A DNA stretch of 13,352 nt from Thermoplasmatales archaeon. GTDB taxonomy: Archaea; Thermoplasmatota; E2; UBA202; DSCA01. Shown here piece by piece: positions 6,049 through 13,352 of the stretch. The notes under the pieces are model-generated. The model was not told the DNA's origin. It did no database searches and worked only from the letters and a program-made list of their open reading frames with translations. The DNA lies in assembly GCA_011049295.1 (NCBI GenBank), contig DSCA01000074.1, positions 1 through 13,352 on the forward strand, in the 5' to 3' direction. Positions within the stretch are counted from its first letter, which is position 1. Every line of letters begins with the position of its first letter. A program made the translations under genes and the position numbers.

Positions 6049-6527
6049 ACCTCACCGCCCTCCTCATCAACGGCATAGCCCTGGCCGGTGTGGTGCTGTC
6101 CCTGGCCAAAGACCGGAAAAAGACCCGGCAGTCGCTGGCGGTGGCCGGCAAGTCCTTCCTCCGCATCCTCCCCATGACCCTGCTCATCATCCTGGCCATA
6201 GGCCTCCTGCTGGGATTCGTTCCCCCCAGCCGCATCTCGCAGTTTCTGGGGGAGCAGTCGGGAGCCGGTGGCGTGCTCCTGGCGGGTGCCGTGGGGGCCG
6301 TCATGCACATCCCCGCCCTGCTCTCCTTCCCCCTGGCTGCCTCCCTGCTGGACAGCGGGGCCTCGGTGACCGCGGTGGCCGCCTTCATCACCACCCTGAC
6401 CATGATAGGGATGATTACCCTGCCCCTGGAAATCAGGGAACTGGGGCTGACGTTTGCCGCCCTTCGAAACGGTCTGAGTTTTTTGGCGGCTCTCCTCATC
6501 GCCCTCCTCATGGGGTGGATACTGTGA
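6045..6527 (+). CDS. half-size permease, first of a pair (ArsP/UPF0718-like)
   Basis: This 160-residue integral membrane protein has about five helices (approximately 5-20, 40-60, 74-94, 108-128, 142-160). It carries the permease signature IGLLLGFVPPSRISQFLG (52-69) followed by FPLAASLLDSGA (95-106) and a TLPLEI end of helix near 125-130. This resembles one half of the UPF0718/ArsP permease family, whose members export organoarsenicals or other small solutes in some bacteria. The substrate here is unknown. ATG 6045 was chosen because it overlaps the regulator stop by 4 nt and follows GGAGGGG (6036-6042). An earlier in-frame ATG at 5997 lies deep inside the regulator gene. The partner gene overlaps its end by 4 nt (GTGA). 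The two products share the FPLAA(S/A)L--GA motif, so they probably form a two-subunit transporter. Confidence 0.75.
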   Translation: MNLTALLINGIALAGVVLSLAKDRKKTRQSLAVAGKSFLRILPMTLLIILAIGLLLGFVPPSRISQFLGEQSGAGGVLLAGAVGAVMHIPALLSFPLAASLLDSGASVTAVAAFITTLTMIGMITLPLEIRELGLTFAALRNGLSFLAALLIALLMGWIL

Positions 6528-7063
6528 GCGGAGAGCGCCGGGAGAGGCAGCGCAAGAAACCCCTGGGAGACCTGTTGGGTCTGGCCGCTATGGGAGCCCT
6601 CACCCTGGTGCTGCTTCTGCTGTACCCCGACAGACGGGGAGCGGTCACCGGCACCGCCGGCGACTACCCGATGGAAATGATGCTGGTGCTGCCCGCCGTC
6701 ATGCTCATCATGGGGCTGTTTGCGGTGTGGGTTCCGGACGCCCTGGTGGCCCGTCACCTGGGCCGGGCATCGGGGGTCAAGGGCATCGCCCTGGCCCTGT
6801 TCCTGGGCGCCCTCCCCACCGGCCCCCTGTATGTGGCCTTTCCCCTGGCCGCCGCCCTCATCAGCAAGGGAGCCCGGGTGTCCAACATGGTGGTCTTTCT
6901 CTCCGCCTGGGCCTGCATAAAGCTGCCGCAGGAGATGATGGAACTCCAGTTTCTGGGACTGGAGTTCATGGCCTCCCGGCTGCTGCTGACCATAGCCATG
7001 GTGGTCATCATGGGCCTGCTCATAGAGGCGCTGATGAACCGGTATCCGGCAGCGGAGACATGA
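6524..7063 (+). CDS. half-size permease, second of a pair (ArsP/UPF0718-like)
   Basis: This 179-residue membrane protein has a basic cytosolic N-terminus (ERRERQRKK) and helices at about 15-34, 50-70, 86-112, 119-135 and 150-172. ALPTGPLYVAFPLAAALISKGA (96-117; key part FPLAAALISKGA) is the counterpart of FPLAASLLDSGA in the preceding protein, so the two are homologous halves of one permease fold. A single Cys131 sits in AWACIKLP near the fourth helix. I chose GTG 6524 because it overlaps the preceding stop (GTGA) and follows a G-rich ribosome site (6511-6518). A GTG at 6515, three codons earlier, is possible. The substrate is unknown; the wHTH regulator at the head of the operon suggests a response to the transported compound. 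Confidence 0.72.
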   Translation: MSGERRERQRKKPLGDLLGLAAMGALTLVLLLLYPDRRGAVTGTAGDYPMEMMLVLPAVMLIMGLFAVWVPDALVARHLGRASGVKGIALALFLGALPTGPLYVAFPLAAALISKGARVSNMVVFLSAWACIKLPQEMMELQFLGLEFMASRLLLTIAMVVIMGLLIEALMNRYPAAET

Positions 7064-7074
7064 GCCGGAGTGAG

Positions 7075-7090
7075 CAAACCTTATATGCCG
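7075..7090 (+). promoter_or_regulatory. TATA promoter of the lhr operon
   Basis: AAACCTTATATGC (7076-7088) contains a BRE-like AAACC and the TATA box CTTATATG. The predicted transcription start (about 7106-7110) coincides with the GTG at 7110, so the lhr transcript is probably leaderless. Confidence 0.5.
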
Positions 7091-7109
7091 GGCGCCCTGT
7101 AGAGTGGCT

Positions 7110-9641
7110 GTGATCAGCTACGCCACCCAGGAATACGCCGACCGGGACATCTACGAGCTGCTGGTGCCCGAGGTCCGGGACTGGTTCCGGGCCAAATATG
7201 GCACCTTTACCCCCTGCCAGCGCTACGCGGTCAAGGAAATCCACGACGGCAAAAACACCCTCATCTCGTCGCCCACCGGCTCCGGCAAGACCCTGTCCGC
7301 CTTCCTGGCGGCCATCAACGAGCTGCTGCTCCTGGCCAAAAAGGGCCAGCTGGAGGACAAAATCTACGTGCTGTACGTCTCCCCGCTGAAGGCCCTGAAC
7401 AACGACATCGAGCGCAACCTGGAGGAGCCCCTGCGCGAGCTCTACCGGCAGCACCACATCCCGGACCGCATGCGCATCGGGGTCCGCACCGGAGACACCA
7501 GCCAGAAGGAGAGGCAGCAGCAGGCCCGCCGTCCCCCCCACATCTTCATCACCACCCCGGAGAGCCTGGCCATCGTGCTCAATGCCCCCAAGTTCTCCCA
7601 GAAGCTGCAGGAGGTCAGGTGGATAATCGTGGACGAAATTCATTCCCTGGCCGACAACAAGCGGGGCAGCCACCTGTCGCTGTCCCTGGAGCGCCTGCAG
7701 CAGGGCATGCGCCGCAAGCCCATCCGGATTGGCCTCTCCGCCACCATCTCACCCATGGAAGACATCGCCCGCTTCCTGGCAGGGGCCCGGCGTACCTGCC
7801 TGGTGGTAGATGTGACCTCTGCCAAAAAGACGGACATCCAGGTGCTCTCCCCGGTGGACGACCTCATCTACACCCCGGCAAGTGAGGCCAGCAGCGCCCT
7901 GTACGACACTCTGCACCGGCACATCGTCGACCACCGCACCACTCTGGTGTTCACCAACACCCGGAGTGCCACCGAGCGGGTGGTGTTCAACCTCAAGCAG
8001 CGCCACCCGGAGCTGGAGGGGGCCATCGAGGCCCACCACGGCTCCCTGTCCCGGGAGGTGAGAATCGACGTGGAGGAGCGCCTGAAAAACGGGGAACTAC
8101 GCTGCGTGGTGTCCTCCACCAGCCTGGAGCTGGGCATCGACATCGGCTACGTGGACCTGGTGGTGCTCCTGGGCTCGCCCAAGAGTGTCACCCGGGCCCT
8201 GCAGCGGATTGGCCGCAGTGGGCACTTTCTCCACGAGACCTCCAAGGGGCGTATCCTGGTGCTGGACCGGGACGACCTGGTGGAGTGCACGGTGCTGGCC
8301 CGGGAGGCCAAAAAGGGGCGGCTGGACAGGATTCGCATACCCCGCGACCCCCTGGACGTGCTGGCCCAGCACGTGGTGGGCATGGCCCTGCAGCAGCAGT
8401 GGGGGGTGGAGGAGGCTCTCAGGGTGATACGCCGCGCCCACCCCTACCGGAATCTGCCCAAAAAGGATTTTCAGCGGCTGCTGCACTACCTGGCCGGCGA
8501 ATACGAGGAGCTGGAGGGCCAAAAGGTGTACGGCAAAATATGGTACGACCAGGAGGAGCAGCGCTTCGGGCGGCGGGGAAAAATGGTCAGGCCCATCTAC
8601 TACCTCAACCTGGGGACCATCCCCGACGAGGTGGCAGTCAAGGTGTACACCGCCGACCGGCACTTCGTGGGCAAGGTGGAGGAGCCCTTTGCCGAGCGTC
8701 TCAAGCCGGGCGACATCTTCGTGCTGGCCGGCAAGACCTACGAGTTCGTCCGCTCCCGGCGCCTGCGCCTGGTGGTAAAGCCCCGCCCCGAGGCCCAGCC
8801 CACCATTCCCTCCTGGTTCTCCGAGCAGTTGCCCCTCAGCTACGACCTGGCCCGGGAAATCAGCGCCTTCCGTCGCACCGCGGAGCAGAAAGTGCGGTCC
8901 GGCTACACGGACGGTCTGGCTCCGGCCATCGTCGGCTACTTCCGGGAGCAGCTGCACTTCGGGGTGCCCCACGACCGCCGGGTGACCGTGGAGTCCTTCG
9001 AGCAGGACGAATTCCGCCACCTGATATTTCACACCCTGGTGGGACGGCAGGCCAACGACGCCCTGGCCCGGGTGGCCGCCCACCGGCTGGCCAACACGAA
9101 GGGGCTGAATGCACGGCTGGCCATCACCGACAACGGTTTCGACGTCATGTACGCCCGGCGGCACGGCGACCTGTCCGACGGAGACATTGCCGCCCTGCTC
9201 TCCCCGGATGGCCTGCGGGACGACCTGCAGAGCGCCCTGAAAAACACCGAGATGCTGAAGCGTCGCTTCCGGCACGTTGCCGCCCGCTCCTTCATGATTC
9301 TCAAAAACTATCTGGGGCACGAGATGAGCGTGTCCCGGCAGCAGCGCCACGCCGCCGTCCTGTTCAAGGTGGTACAGGAGATTGACCCCTACTTTCCGGC
9401 CCTCACCGAGACCTACCGGGAAATCATGGAGGACACCATGGACATCGACCACGCCGAGGAGTTTCTGAGTCTGCTGTCCCGGGGGCGGATAGCCCTGGAG
9501 GTCATCCGGCGGGGTATGCCCTCGCCCTTTTCCTTCAACATCATGGCCGTGGGGGCCTCGGACATCGTGCTCATGGAGGACCGCCGGGCGTTCACCCGCC
9601 AGATGCACCAGCAGGTTATGGAGGCCGTGCATGGAGGCTGA
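7110..9641 (+). CDS. lhr: ATP-dependent helicase Lhr (Lhr-Core type)
   Basis: This is a large superfamily 2 helicase of about 843 residues, a normal size for archaeal Lhr. The motor domains contain FTPCQRYAV (Q-motif region), Walker A SSPTGSGKT (about 53-61), motif Ia YVSPLKALNND, TTPES, the DEIH box (about 175-178), GLSATIS (motif III), LVFTNTRS (motif IV), STSLELGIDIG (motif V) and QRIGRSGH (motif VI). A winged-helix region and the large Lhr-specific C-terminal domain follow. Lhr enzymes are ATP-driven 3'-to-5' translocases that unwind DNA or RNA:DNA hybrids and act in DNA repair. GTG 7110 fits the TATA spacing best; GTG 7104 is only 20 nt from the box but cannot be excluded. It overlaps the phosphoesterase gene by 11 nt, so the two are co-expressed, a pairing also known for Lhr-Core and an MPE enzyme in Pseudomonas putida. 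Confidence 0.95.
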   Translation: MISYATQEYADRDIYELLVPEVRDWFRAKYGTFTPCQRYAVKEIHDGKNTLISSPTGSGKTLSAFLAAINELLLLAKKGQLEDKIYVLYVSPLKALNNDIERNLEEPLRELYRQHHIPDRMRIGVRTGDTSQKERQQQARRPPHIFITTPESLAIVLNAPKFSQKLQEVRWIIVDEIHSLADNKRGSHLSLSLERLQQGMRRKPIRIGLSATISPMEDIARFLAGARRTCLVVDVTSAKKTDIQVLSPVDDLIYTPASEASSALYDTLHRHIVDHRTTLVFTNTRSATERVVFNLKQRHPELEGAIEAHHGSLSREVRIDVEERLKNGELRCVVSSTSLELGIDIGYVDLVVLLGSPKSVTRALQRIGRSGHFLHETSKGRILVLDRDDLVECTVLAREAKKGRLDRIRIPRDPLDVLAQHVVGMALQQQWGVEEALRVIRRAHPYRNLPKKDFQRLLHYLAGEYEELEGQKVYGKIWYDQEEQRFGRRGKMVRPIYYLNLGTIPDEVAVKVYTADRHFVGKVEEPFAERLKPGDIFVLAGKTYEFVRSRRLRLVVKPRPEAQPTIPSWFSEQLPLSYDLAREISAFRRTAEQKVRSGYTDGLAPAIVGYFREQLHFGVPHDRRVTVESFEQDEFRHLIFHTLVGRQANDALARVAAHRLANTKGLNARLAITDNGFDVMYARRHGDLSDGDIAALLSPDGLRDDLQSALKNTEMLKRRFRHVAARSFMILKNYLGHEMSVSRQQRHAAVLFKVVQEIDPYFPALTETYREIMEDTMDIDHAEEFLSLLSRGRIALEVIRRGMPSPFSFNIMAVGASDIVLMEDRRAFTRQMHQQVMEAVHGG

Positions 9642-10365
9642 CCAGCAGGAACTGTGGCCGGGATGGCTGGCCACCTCGGAGCGCTGCCTGTACGTGCCGG
9701 GGGAGGAGACGGTGGTGGTGGCCGACCTGCACCTGGGCTACGAGGGGGTGCTGCGCCTGGAGGGGGTGGCCATGCCCCGCTACCAGGGAGACCGCATCAT
9801 GCAGCGCCTGCAGCGCATCCTGGACCGCTACCGGCCCCGCCGGGTGGTGGTCAACGGGGACTTCAAGCACGAGTTCGGCAAAAACCTGCAGATGGAGTGG
9901 CGGGAGGTGGGAGCGGCGCTGGACTTTCTGTCCCGGCGGGCGGAGGTGGTGCTGGTGCGGGGCAACCATGACAACTTTCTCAAAACCATCGCCGCCCGCT
10001 TTGAGGTGCCCGTGGTGGAGGAGCACCGGATGGGAGAGGTGACCATCGCCCACGGCCATCGTCCGGTGGCCGGGGAGGGCAGAGTGCTGCTGGCCCATGA
10101 GCATCCCGTGGTCCGGCTGCGGGACGAGGTGGGAGCCCTGCTCACCCTTCCCTGCTACCTGTACGACCGGGAGGTGGCAGTGATGCCCGCCTTTTCTCCC
10201 CTGGCCTCGGGGACCGACGTCTCCACGGCGGAGCGGGAGGACCTTCTGTCCCCCCTGCTGCGCAGCCGGGGCCTGGATTCCCTGCGGGTTGTGGCCGTCA
10301 GCGGGCTGGGCCTGCTGGATTTTTCCACCGTGGCCGGCCTGAGCCGTGCCTCCCATCGCCGGTAA
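9631..10365 (+). CDS. SbcD-related metallophosphoesterase
   Basis: This 244-residue protein has the calcineurin-like metal-binding motifs in order: ADLHLG (31-36, Asp32 and His34), NGDFKHEF (75-82), GNHDN (111-115) and AHGH (140-143). These ligands hold two divalent metals and make the protein a phosphodiesterase or phosphatase. It matches the archaeal SbcD-like group commonly found beside lhr. The start ATG lies 11 bases before the lhr stop, with GGAGG (9620-9624) inside lhr serving as its ribosome site. Its context suggests cleavage or trimming of nucleic acid ends produced by the helicase, which is inference. Length is typical of the single-domain group, without the capping domain of true SbcD/Mre11. 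Confidence 0.88.
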   Translation: MEADQQELWPGWLATSERCLYVPGEETVVVADLHLGYEGVLRLEGVAMPRYQGDRIMQRLQRILDRYRPRRVVVNGDFKHEFGKNLQMEWREVGAALDFLSRRAEVVLVRGNHDNFLKTIAARFEVPVVEEHRMGEVTIAHGHRPVAGEGRVLLAHEHPVVRLRDEVGALLTLPCYLYDREVAVMPAFSPLASGTDVSTAEREDLLSPLLRSRGLDSLRVVAVSGLGLLDFSTVAGLSRASHRR

Positions 10366-10397
10366 AACCTTTATAAGGACAGAGGTTTACGGAGGGA
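10366..10397 (+). promoter_or_regulatory. TATA promoter and leader of the sulfotransferase gene
   Basis: AAAACCTTTATAAGG (10364-10378) is a BRE/TATA element that starts at the phosphoesterase stop. It predicts transcription start near 10396-10398 and a leader of about 11 nt. Two G-rich ribosome sites lie nearby: GGAGGGA (10391-10397) and GGAGG (10403-10407). Confidence 0.55.
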
Positions 10398-10408
10398 GAC
10401 GTGGAGGC

Positions 10409-11527
10409 ATGCCGGAGAGCAAAAACCAGATTCTGGAGTTCACCAAGGAGCCCCTGGCCGGGGCCAACCTGACCAATCTGCTGCGGCTGTGCGCCCAGAA
10501 CAGATTTCGCATCGGCTGGCGCTATCTGCCCCGCTTCCTGTACACCCTGCTGATGTGCTCCGTCATGGGGCCCTTCAGGGTGGCGGAGCGCCTGAGATGG
10601 GACCGGGCCATTGGAGACACGGCCATCGAGCATCCGCCCCTCTTCATCCTGGGGCACTGGCGCAGCGGCACCACCTATCTGCACAACCTGCTGTCCCAGG
10701 ACCCCCGGCTGGGCTATTTTACCACCTTTCAGGCCTACATCCCCGGGCTGTTTCTGACGGGGGAAAAGATGTTCAAGCCCCTGGTGGCGGCCTCCATACC
10801 CAAGCAGCGGCCCATGGACGGGGTGGCCATGGGGGCCGACCTCCCCCAGGAGGACCAGTACGCCATGGGCGCCTTTACCCCCTTTTCCTACTACCACGGC
10901 TGGTGTTTTCCCCGCCGCATGGATGCCTACTACCGGGGCGTGTTCCTGGGCGGGCAGTCGACGGCGGTGCAGCGGGAATGGAAACGGGTGTACGTCTACC
11001 TGCTCAAGAAGGCCACCCTGGCCTGCGGGGGGCGACGCCTGGTGCTGAAAAACCAGGACAACACGGTGCATATTCCCCAGCTGCTGCACCTGTTTCCCGG
11101 GGCCCGGTTTGTGCACATCCACCGCCACCCCTACCAGGTCTATGCCTCCATGATGAAGTTTCTGCGGATAGCCGTGCCCCTGTACTGCCTGCAGAATCCT
11201 CCCCCCGAGGAGGTGCTGGAGGAAAAAATGATGGACTTCTACGCCCGCTTTTTCCGGCAGTATCTGGAGGACCGGGCGCTCATCCCCGCCGGCCACCTGG
11301 TGGAGATGGACTACCGGGATTTCATCCAGCAGCCCCTGGAGGAGGTGCGGCGGCTCTACAGCCAGCTGAGCCTTCCCGGCTATGAGGGGGCCCAGCCCCG
11401 CTTCCGGGAGTACCTGGAGAGCCAGTTTGACTTCCGGCCCGATGCCTACGAGCTGGACGAGGACACCAGAGAGCGCATCTACGGGCGGTGGCGCCTGGTT
11501 TTTGACGCCTACGGGTACCAGCCCTAG
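10409..11527 (+). CDS. sulfotransferase family protein (PAPS-dependent)
   Basis: This 372-residue soluble protein has the two PAPS-binding motifs of the sulfotransferase family. The 5'-phosphosulfate loop is FILGHWRSGTTYLHNLL (79-95; core RSGTT), and the 3'-phosphate motif is FVHIHRHPYQVYAS (234-247; Arg239 and Ser247). LVLKNQDNT (211-219) is the strand normally reading L-L-K-S-P-x-H-T. The architecture matches bacterial-type Sulfotransfer_3 proteins of 350-400 residues, which move sulfate from PAPS to hydroxyls or amines of lipids, glycans or small molecules; the acceptor is unknown. ATG 10409 was selected because the TATA box at 10370-10377 predicts transcription start near 10397, excluding the upstream in-frame start at 10346. 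Such enzymes are uncommon in archaea, so acquisition by transfer is possible, although base composition matches the neighbours. It faces the protease gene with one base between stops. Confidence 0.85.
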   Translation: MPESKNQILEFTKEPLAGANLTNLLRLCAQNRFRIGWRYLPRFLYTLLMCSVMGPFRVAERLRWDRAIGDTAIEHPPLFILGHWRSGTTYLHNLLSQDPRLGYFTTFQAYIPGLFLTGEKMFKPLVAASIPKQRPMDGVAMGADLPQEDQYAMGAFTPFSYYHGWCFPRRMDAYYRGVFLGGQSTAVQREWKRVYVYLLKKATLACGGRRLVLKNQDNTVHIPQLLHLFPGARFVHIHRHPYQVYASMMKFLRIAVPLYCLQNPPPEEVLEEKMMDFYARFFRQYLEDRALIPAGHLVEMDYRDFIQQPLEEVRRLYSQLSLPGYEGAQPRFREYLESQFDFRPDAYELDEDTRERIYGRWRLVFDAYGYQP

Positions 11528-11528
11528 G

Positions 11529-13352
11529 TCAGTTGAAGAGCCATACCTCCATGCCGTGGCTGGCGGTGGTGCCGTCGGGGGCGGTGGCCACCGCAGTCAG
11601 CATGTGGCGGCCCAGGCCCCGCTGCTCGCATATCCAGGTGTAGGGTGCCTCCGTGTCGATGGCCAGAAGCCGTCCGTCCAGGTAGAAGGCCACCTGCTCC
11701 ACGCTTCCCTCCGCCCTGGCCTCCAGGGTCACCGGACCCAGTATCAGGGGTCGGCGCAGCCGGGCCCAACGGCCCGCCTCCTCGTCCTGAATGTAAAGGG
11801 TACCCGCCGCCGGTCGCACCATCTCCACCTCCACCCGCTCCCTCTGGCTCTCCGGTCCCTTGACCGCCAGCAGGGGGTCGCCCAGCAGGTTGGCCTCGTA
11901 GTGTATCCACCGCATGCCGTTTTCGTCCACCCGCCACAGGTTGGAGTGCTTGGAGAGCTGGTTGGCCCTGCCCAGCTCCCGGTAGCCCTGGGCAAGGGCC
12001 TGGATGAAGGCGGCGTGGTAGCGCTGCCCCGGGGAATCGGTGCTGTTGTGGCGCCCCAGGCCGTAGCGGGAGTTCATGATGGCGGCGAAGGCCCCGTGCT
12101 CGGCCTCCACGGTGAATGCCTCGGCGAAGCAGTCCTGCTCGTAGTAGTTTTCGTCCGGGTACCAGTTGTCGAAGGAGCCGGCCAGGCAGGTCTGGGAGTA
12201 GATGAAAAAGTACTGCCGGTTGGAGAGATACTGGGCGTCCCGGGCCCCCATCTTGATGGCGTAGGTGGTCCATCCGTGGCCCAGGTGGTGGAGCATGTGG
12301 GTGCCGTTGTCCAGGAGGGCTGCCAGGTCCTGGGCATCCCAGTGGTCATCTCTCTCGTACAGGGTGGAGACCGTGTACCAGTCGGGCAGCATCTCCTCCA
12401 GCAGCTCCATGTGGCTGGCTCCCCAGGAGGCTATACCCTCGAACCCCAGGTATTCGCCCACCATGAGCACCCGCCGCAGGTAGTCATCCGTGGCCGTGTC
12501 GTAGGCTATGGTCTTGCCCACGAAGTTGCTCACCTCCTGGGGGGAGTCCACGCAGGCCCGCCCCACCCACACCTCGGCCAGCAGGTCGGCCTCGTCCCCG
12601 GTGCCCCGCTGGTTGCCGGAGGCGTTTTCCCCCCATCGGCTGTCTCGGTCTGCGTTGAAGTCCCCGTCCAGCCCGGCGTAGTACACGTCGGCGGGAATGT
12701 AGCCCTCCAGCTCCTCCTCGGTGCCCAGGGGCAGCCCCACGCAGGCGGCAAACAGGCGCCGGGCGGGAAGGATGTTCTCCGGGCGGTTGTCCACGTCCGC
12801 ATCCCCGGCCAGGAGCACGTAGTCCGTGTGCCACTGGCTGTAGGCATGGCGGATGAAGTTGCGAATGCGGGCCGGGCGGTCGTTGAACCGGGGCCGGGCG
12901 TCCCAGTAGGCGGGGTTGCCGTAGATTTCCTCCGTGGTCACCAGGGTGGCATTGACCCCCCTGGCCTCCCAGTGGTCCATGAGGTCCTGGAAGGAGTAGT
13001 CGCCGCCTCCCCGGGCCAGCTCCCCGCTGGTGATGATGACGTAGGGATAGCGCTCCTCACCGGTGCCGGATGCCTCTGTCCCGTAGGCATCCGCCTGTGC
13101 GGGGTTGTCCACCAGGTTTTGCACCAGCCGGCGGTCCCCGGCCAGCCCCCGGTACAGGGGGCTCACCGGACCGCTGTCCTCCACCTCCACGGTCACCGTG
13201 AGACGGGGATGGTAGCACAGGGAGCCGTTGGCCGGCACGTACTGCACGGGATGCAGCCGCAGCACCAGCACCCGGTAGCCCCGGTAGCCATAGGTGCCAA
13301 TCTCCGTGTGCAGCTCCTCGGGCAGGGGGCTCTCCGAGGCATAGGCCCGGGA
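11529..13352 (-). CDS. secreted C25 (gingipain-like) cysteine peptidase, N-terminus missing
   Basis: The frame is open to the right edge, giving the last 607 residues; the signal peptide and true start lie outside. The first ~60 residues (YRGYRVLVLRLHPVQY and following strands) look like the end of a C25 propeptide/N-terminal domain. The peptidase follows: YVIITSGEL, YVLLAGD, DVYYAGLDGDFNAD with a calcium-type Asp loop (about residues 229-237), and RACVDSPQEV. The catalytic pair is LGHG (His359) and SQTCLAGSFDN (Cys389; codon 12188-12186). A C-terminal Ig-like domain of about 100 residues contains VEQVAFYLDGRLLAID and ends VWLFN. C25 enzymes are extracellular endopeptidases; with the Ig-like domain this one is probably surface-bound and scavenges protein. 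That domain arrangement recurs in Thermoplasmatota. Cleavage preference cannot be read from sequence. Confidence 0.88.
   Translation of the reverse strand, partial: SRAYASESPLPEELHTEIGTYGYRGYRVLVLRLHPVQYVPANGSLCYHPRLTVTVEVEDSGPVSPLYRGLAGDRRLVQNLVDNPAQADAYGTEASGTGEERYPYVIITSGELARGGGDYSFQDLMDHWEARGVNATLVTTEEIYGNPAYWDARPRFNDRPARIRNFIRHAYSQWHTDYVLLAGDADVDNRPENILPARRLFAACVGLPLGTEEELEGYIPADVYYAGLDGDFNADRDSRWGENASGNQRGTGDEADLLAEVWVGRACVDSPQEVSNFVGKTIAYDTATDDYLRRVLMVGEYLGFEGIASWGASHMELLEEMLPDWYTVSTLYERDDHWDAQDLAALLDNGTHMLHHLGHGWTTYAIKMGARDAQYLSNRQYFFIYSQTCLAGSFDNWYPDENYYEQDCFAEAFTVEAEHGAFAAIMNSRYGLGRHNSTDSPGQRYHAAFIQALAQGYRELGRANQLSKHSNLWRVDENGMRWIHYEANLLGDPLLAVKGPESQRERVEVEMVRPAAGTLYIQDEEAGRWARLRRPLILGPVTLEARAEGSVEQVAFYLDGRLLAIDTEAPYTWICEQRGLGRHMLTAVATAPDGTTASHGMEVWLFN

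Noticed and set aside
8285..9385. Plus-strand open frame of 366 codons in another frame of lhr
   Set aside because: It is an Arg/Gly/Pro/Ala-rich out-of-frame translation typical of high-GC genes and overlaps conserved helicase sequence.
8097..9674. Minus-strand open frame of 525 codons inside lhr
   Set aside because: It lies opposite intact Lhr motifs and encodes low-complexity Gly/His/Val/Gln-rich sequence without a domain.
10346..10408. Upstream start for the sulfotransferase, adding 21 residues
   Set aside because: It starts before the TATA box (10370-10377) and overlaps the phosphoesterase stop, so it would not be on the expected transcript.
11524..12273. Minus-strand open frame in a second frame of the C25 peptidase
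   Set aside because: The catalytic Cys and the Ig-like domain are in the other frame; this one is compositionally biased and has no motif.

Overview
The window is GC-rich, tightly packed and archaeal. TATA/BRE-like promoters sit about 22-27 nt upstream of several start codons, which implies leaderless or nearly leaderless transcripts. The gene content is also archaeal: COG3273-type PhoU/RCK_C proteins, an Lhr helicase followed by an SbcD-like phosphoesterase, a stand-alone Lrp/AsnC effector (RAM) domain, and a gingipain-family protease with a C-terminal Ig-like domain ending in a VWLFN-like tail. That last architecture is one I associate with Thermoplasmatota, so an uncultured Thermoplasmatota archaeon is the best guess. 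No rRNA, tRNA, CRISPR array, insertion sequence or phage gene was seen.

Layout from left to right. Positions 1-99 hold the tail of an FG-GAP-like protein on the plus strand. It converges on a minus-strand block made of two translationally coupled PhoU+RCK_C proteins (124-1322) and, upstream of them, a secreted Ntn-hydrolase of the C45/C69 type (1418-3085). A divergent promoter region (3086-3187) separates that block from a plus-strand operon at 3188-4653. This operon encodes a free RAM domain and a ten-helix DMT-like transporter that ends in its own RAM domain. Next comes a nearly symmetric TATA element (about 4857-4868). It serves a leaderless nucleoside phosphorylase of the MTAP/MTIP family (4887-5633) and possibly a very small, perhaps frameshifted, membrane gene on the minus strand.

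From 5634 an AT-rich regulatory region leads into a three-gene operon: a winged-helix regulator and two half-size permeases that look like the two halves of an ArsP/UPF0718-type permease (5716-7063). A separate promoter drives lhr and an overlapping metallophosphoesterase gene (7110-10365), a nucleic-acid repair or processing pair. A sulfotransferase with its own promoter follows (10409-11527). It ends one base from the convergent stop of a large secreted C25 cysteine protease that runs off the right edge.

The most original item is the RAM-domain protein coupled to a RAM-domain transporter, which looks like a transporter with built-in and trans-acting amino-acid (or other small-ligand) sensing. 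Next in interest are the split permease with its regulator, whose promoter carries three helically phased AATATT boxes, and the phosphorylase whose base-recognition residues favour 6-oxopurines over adenine.
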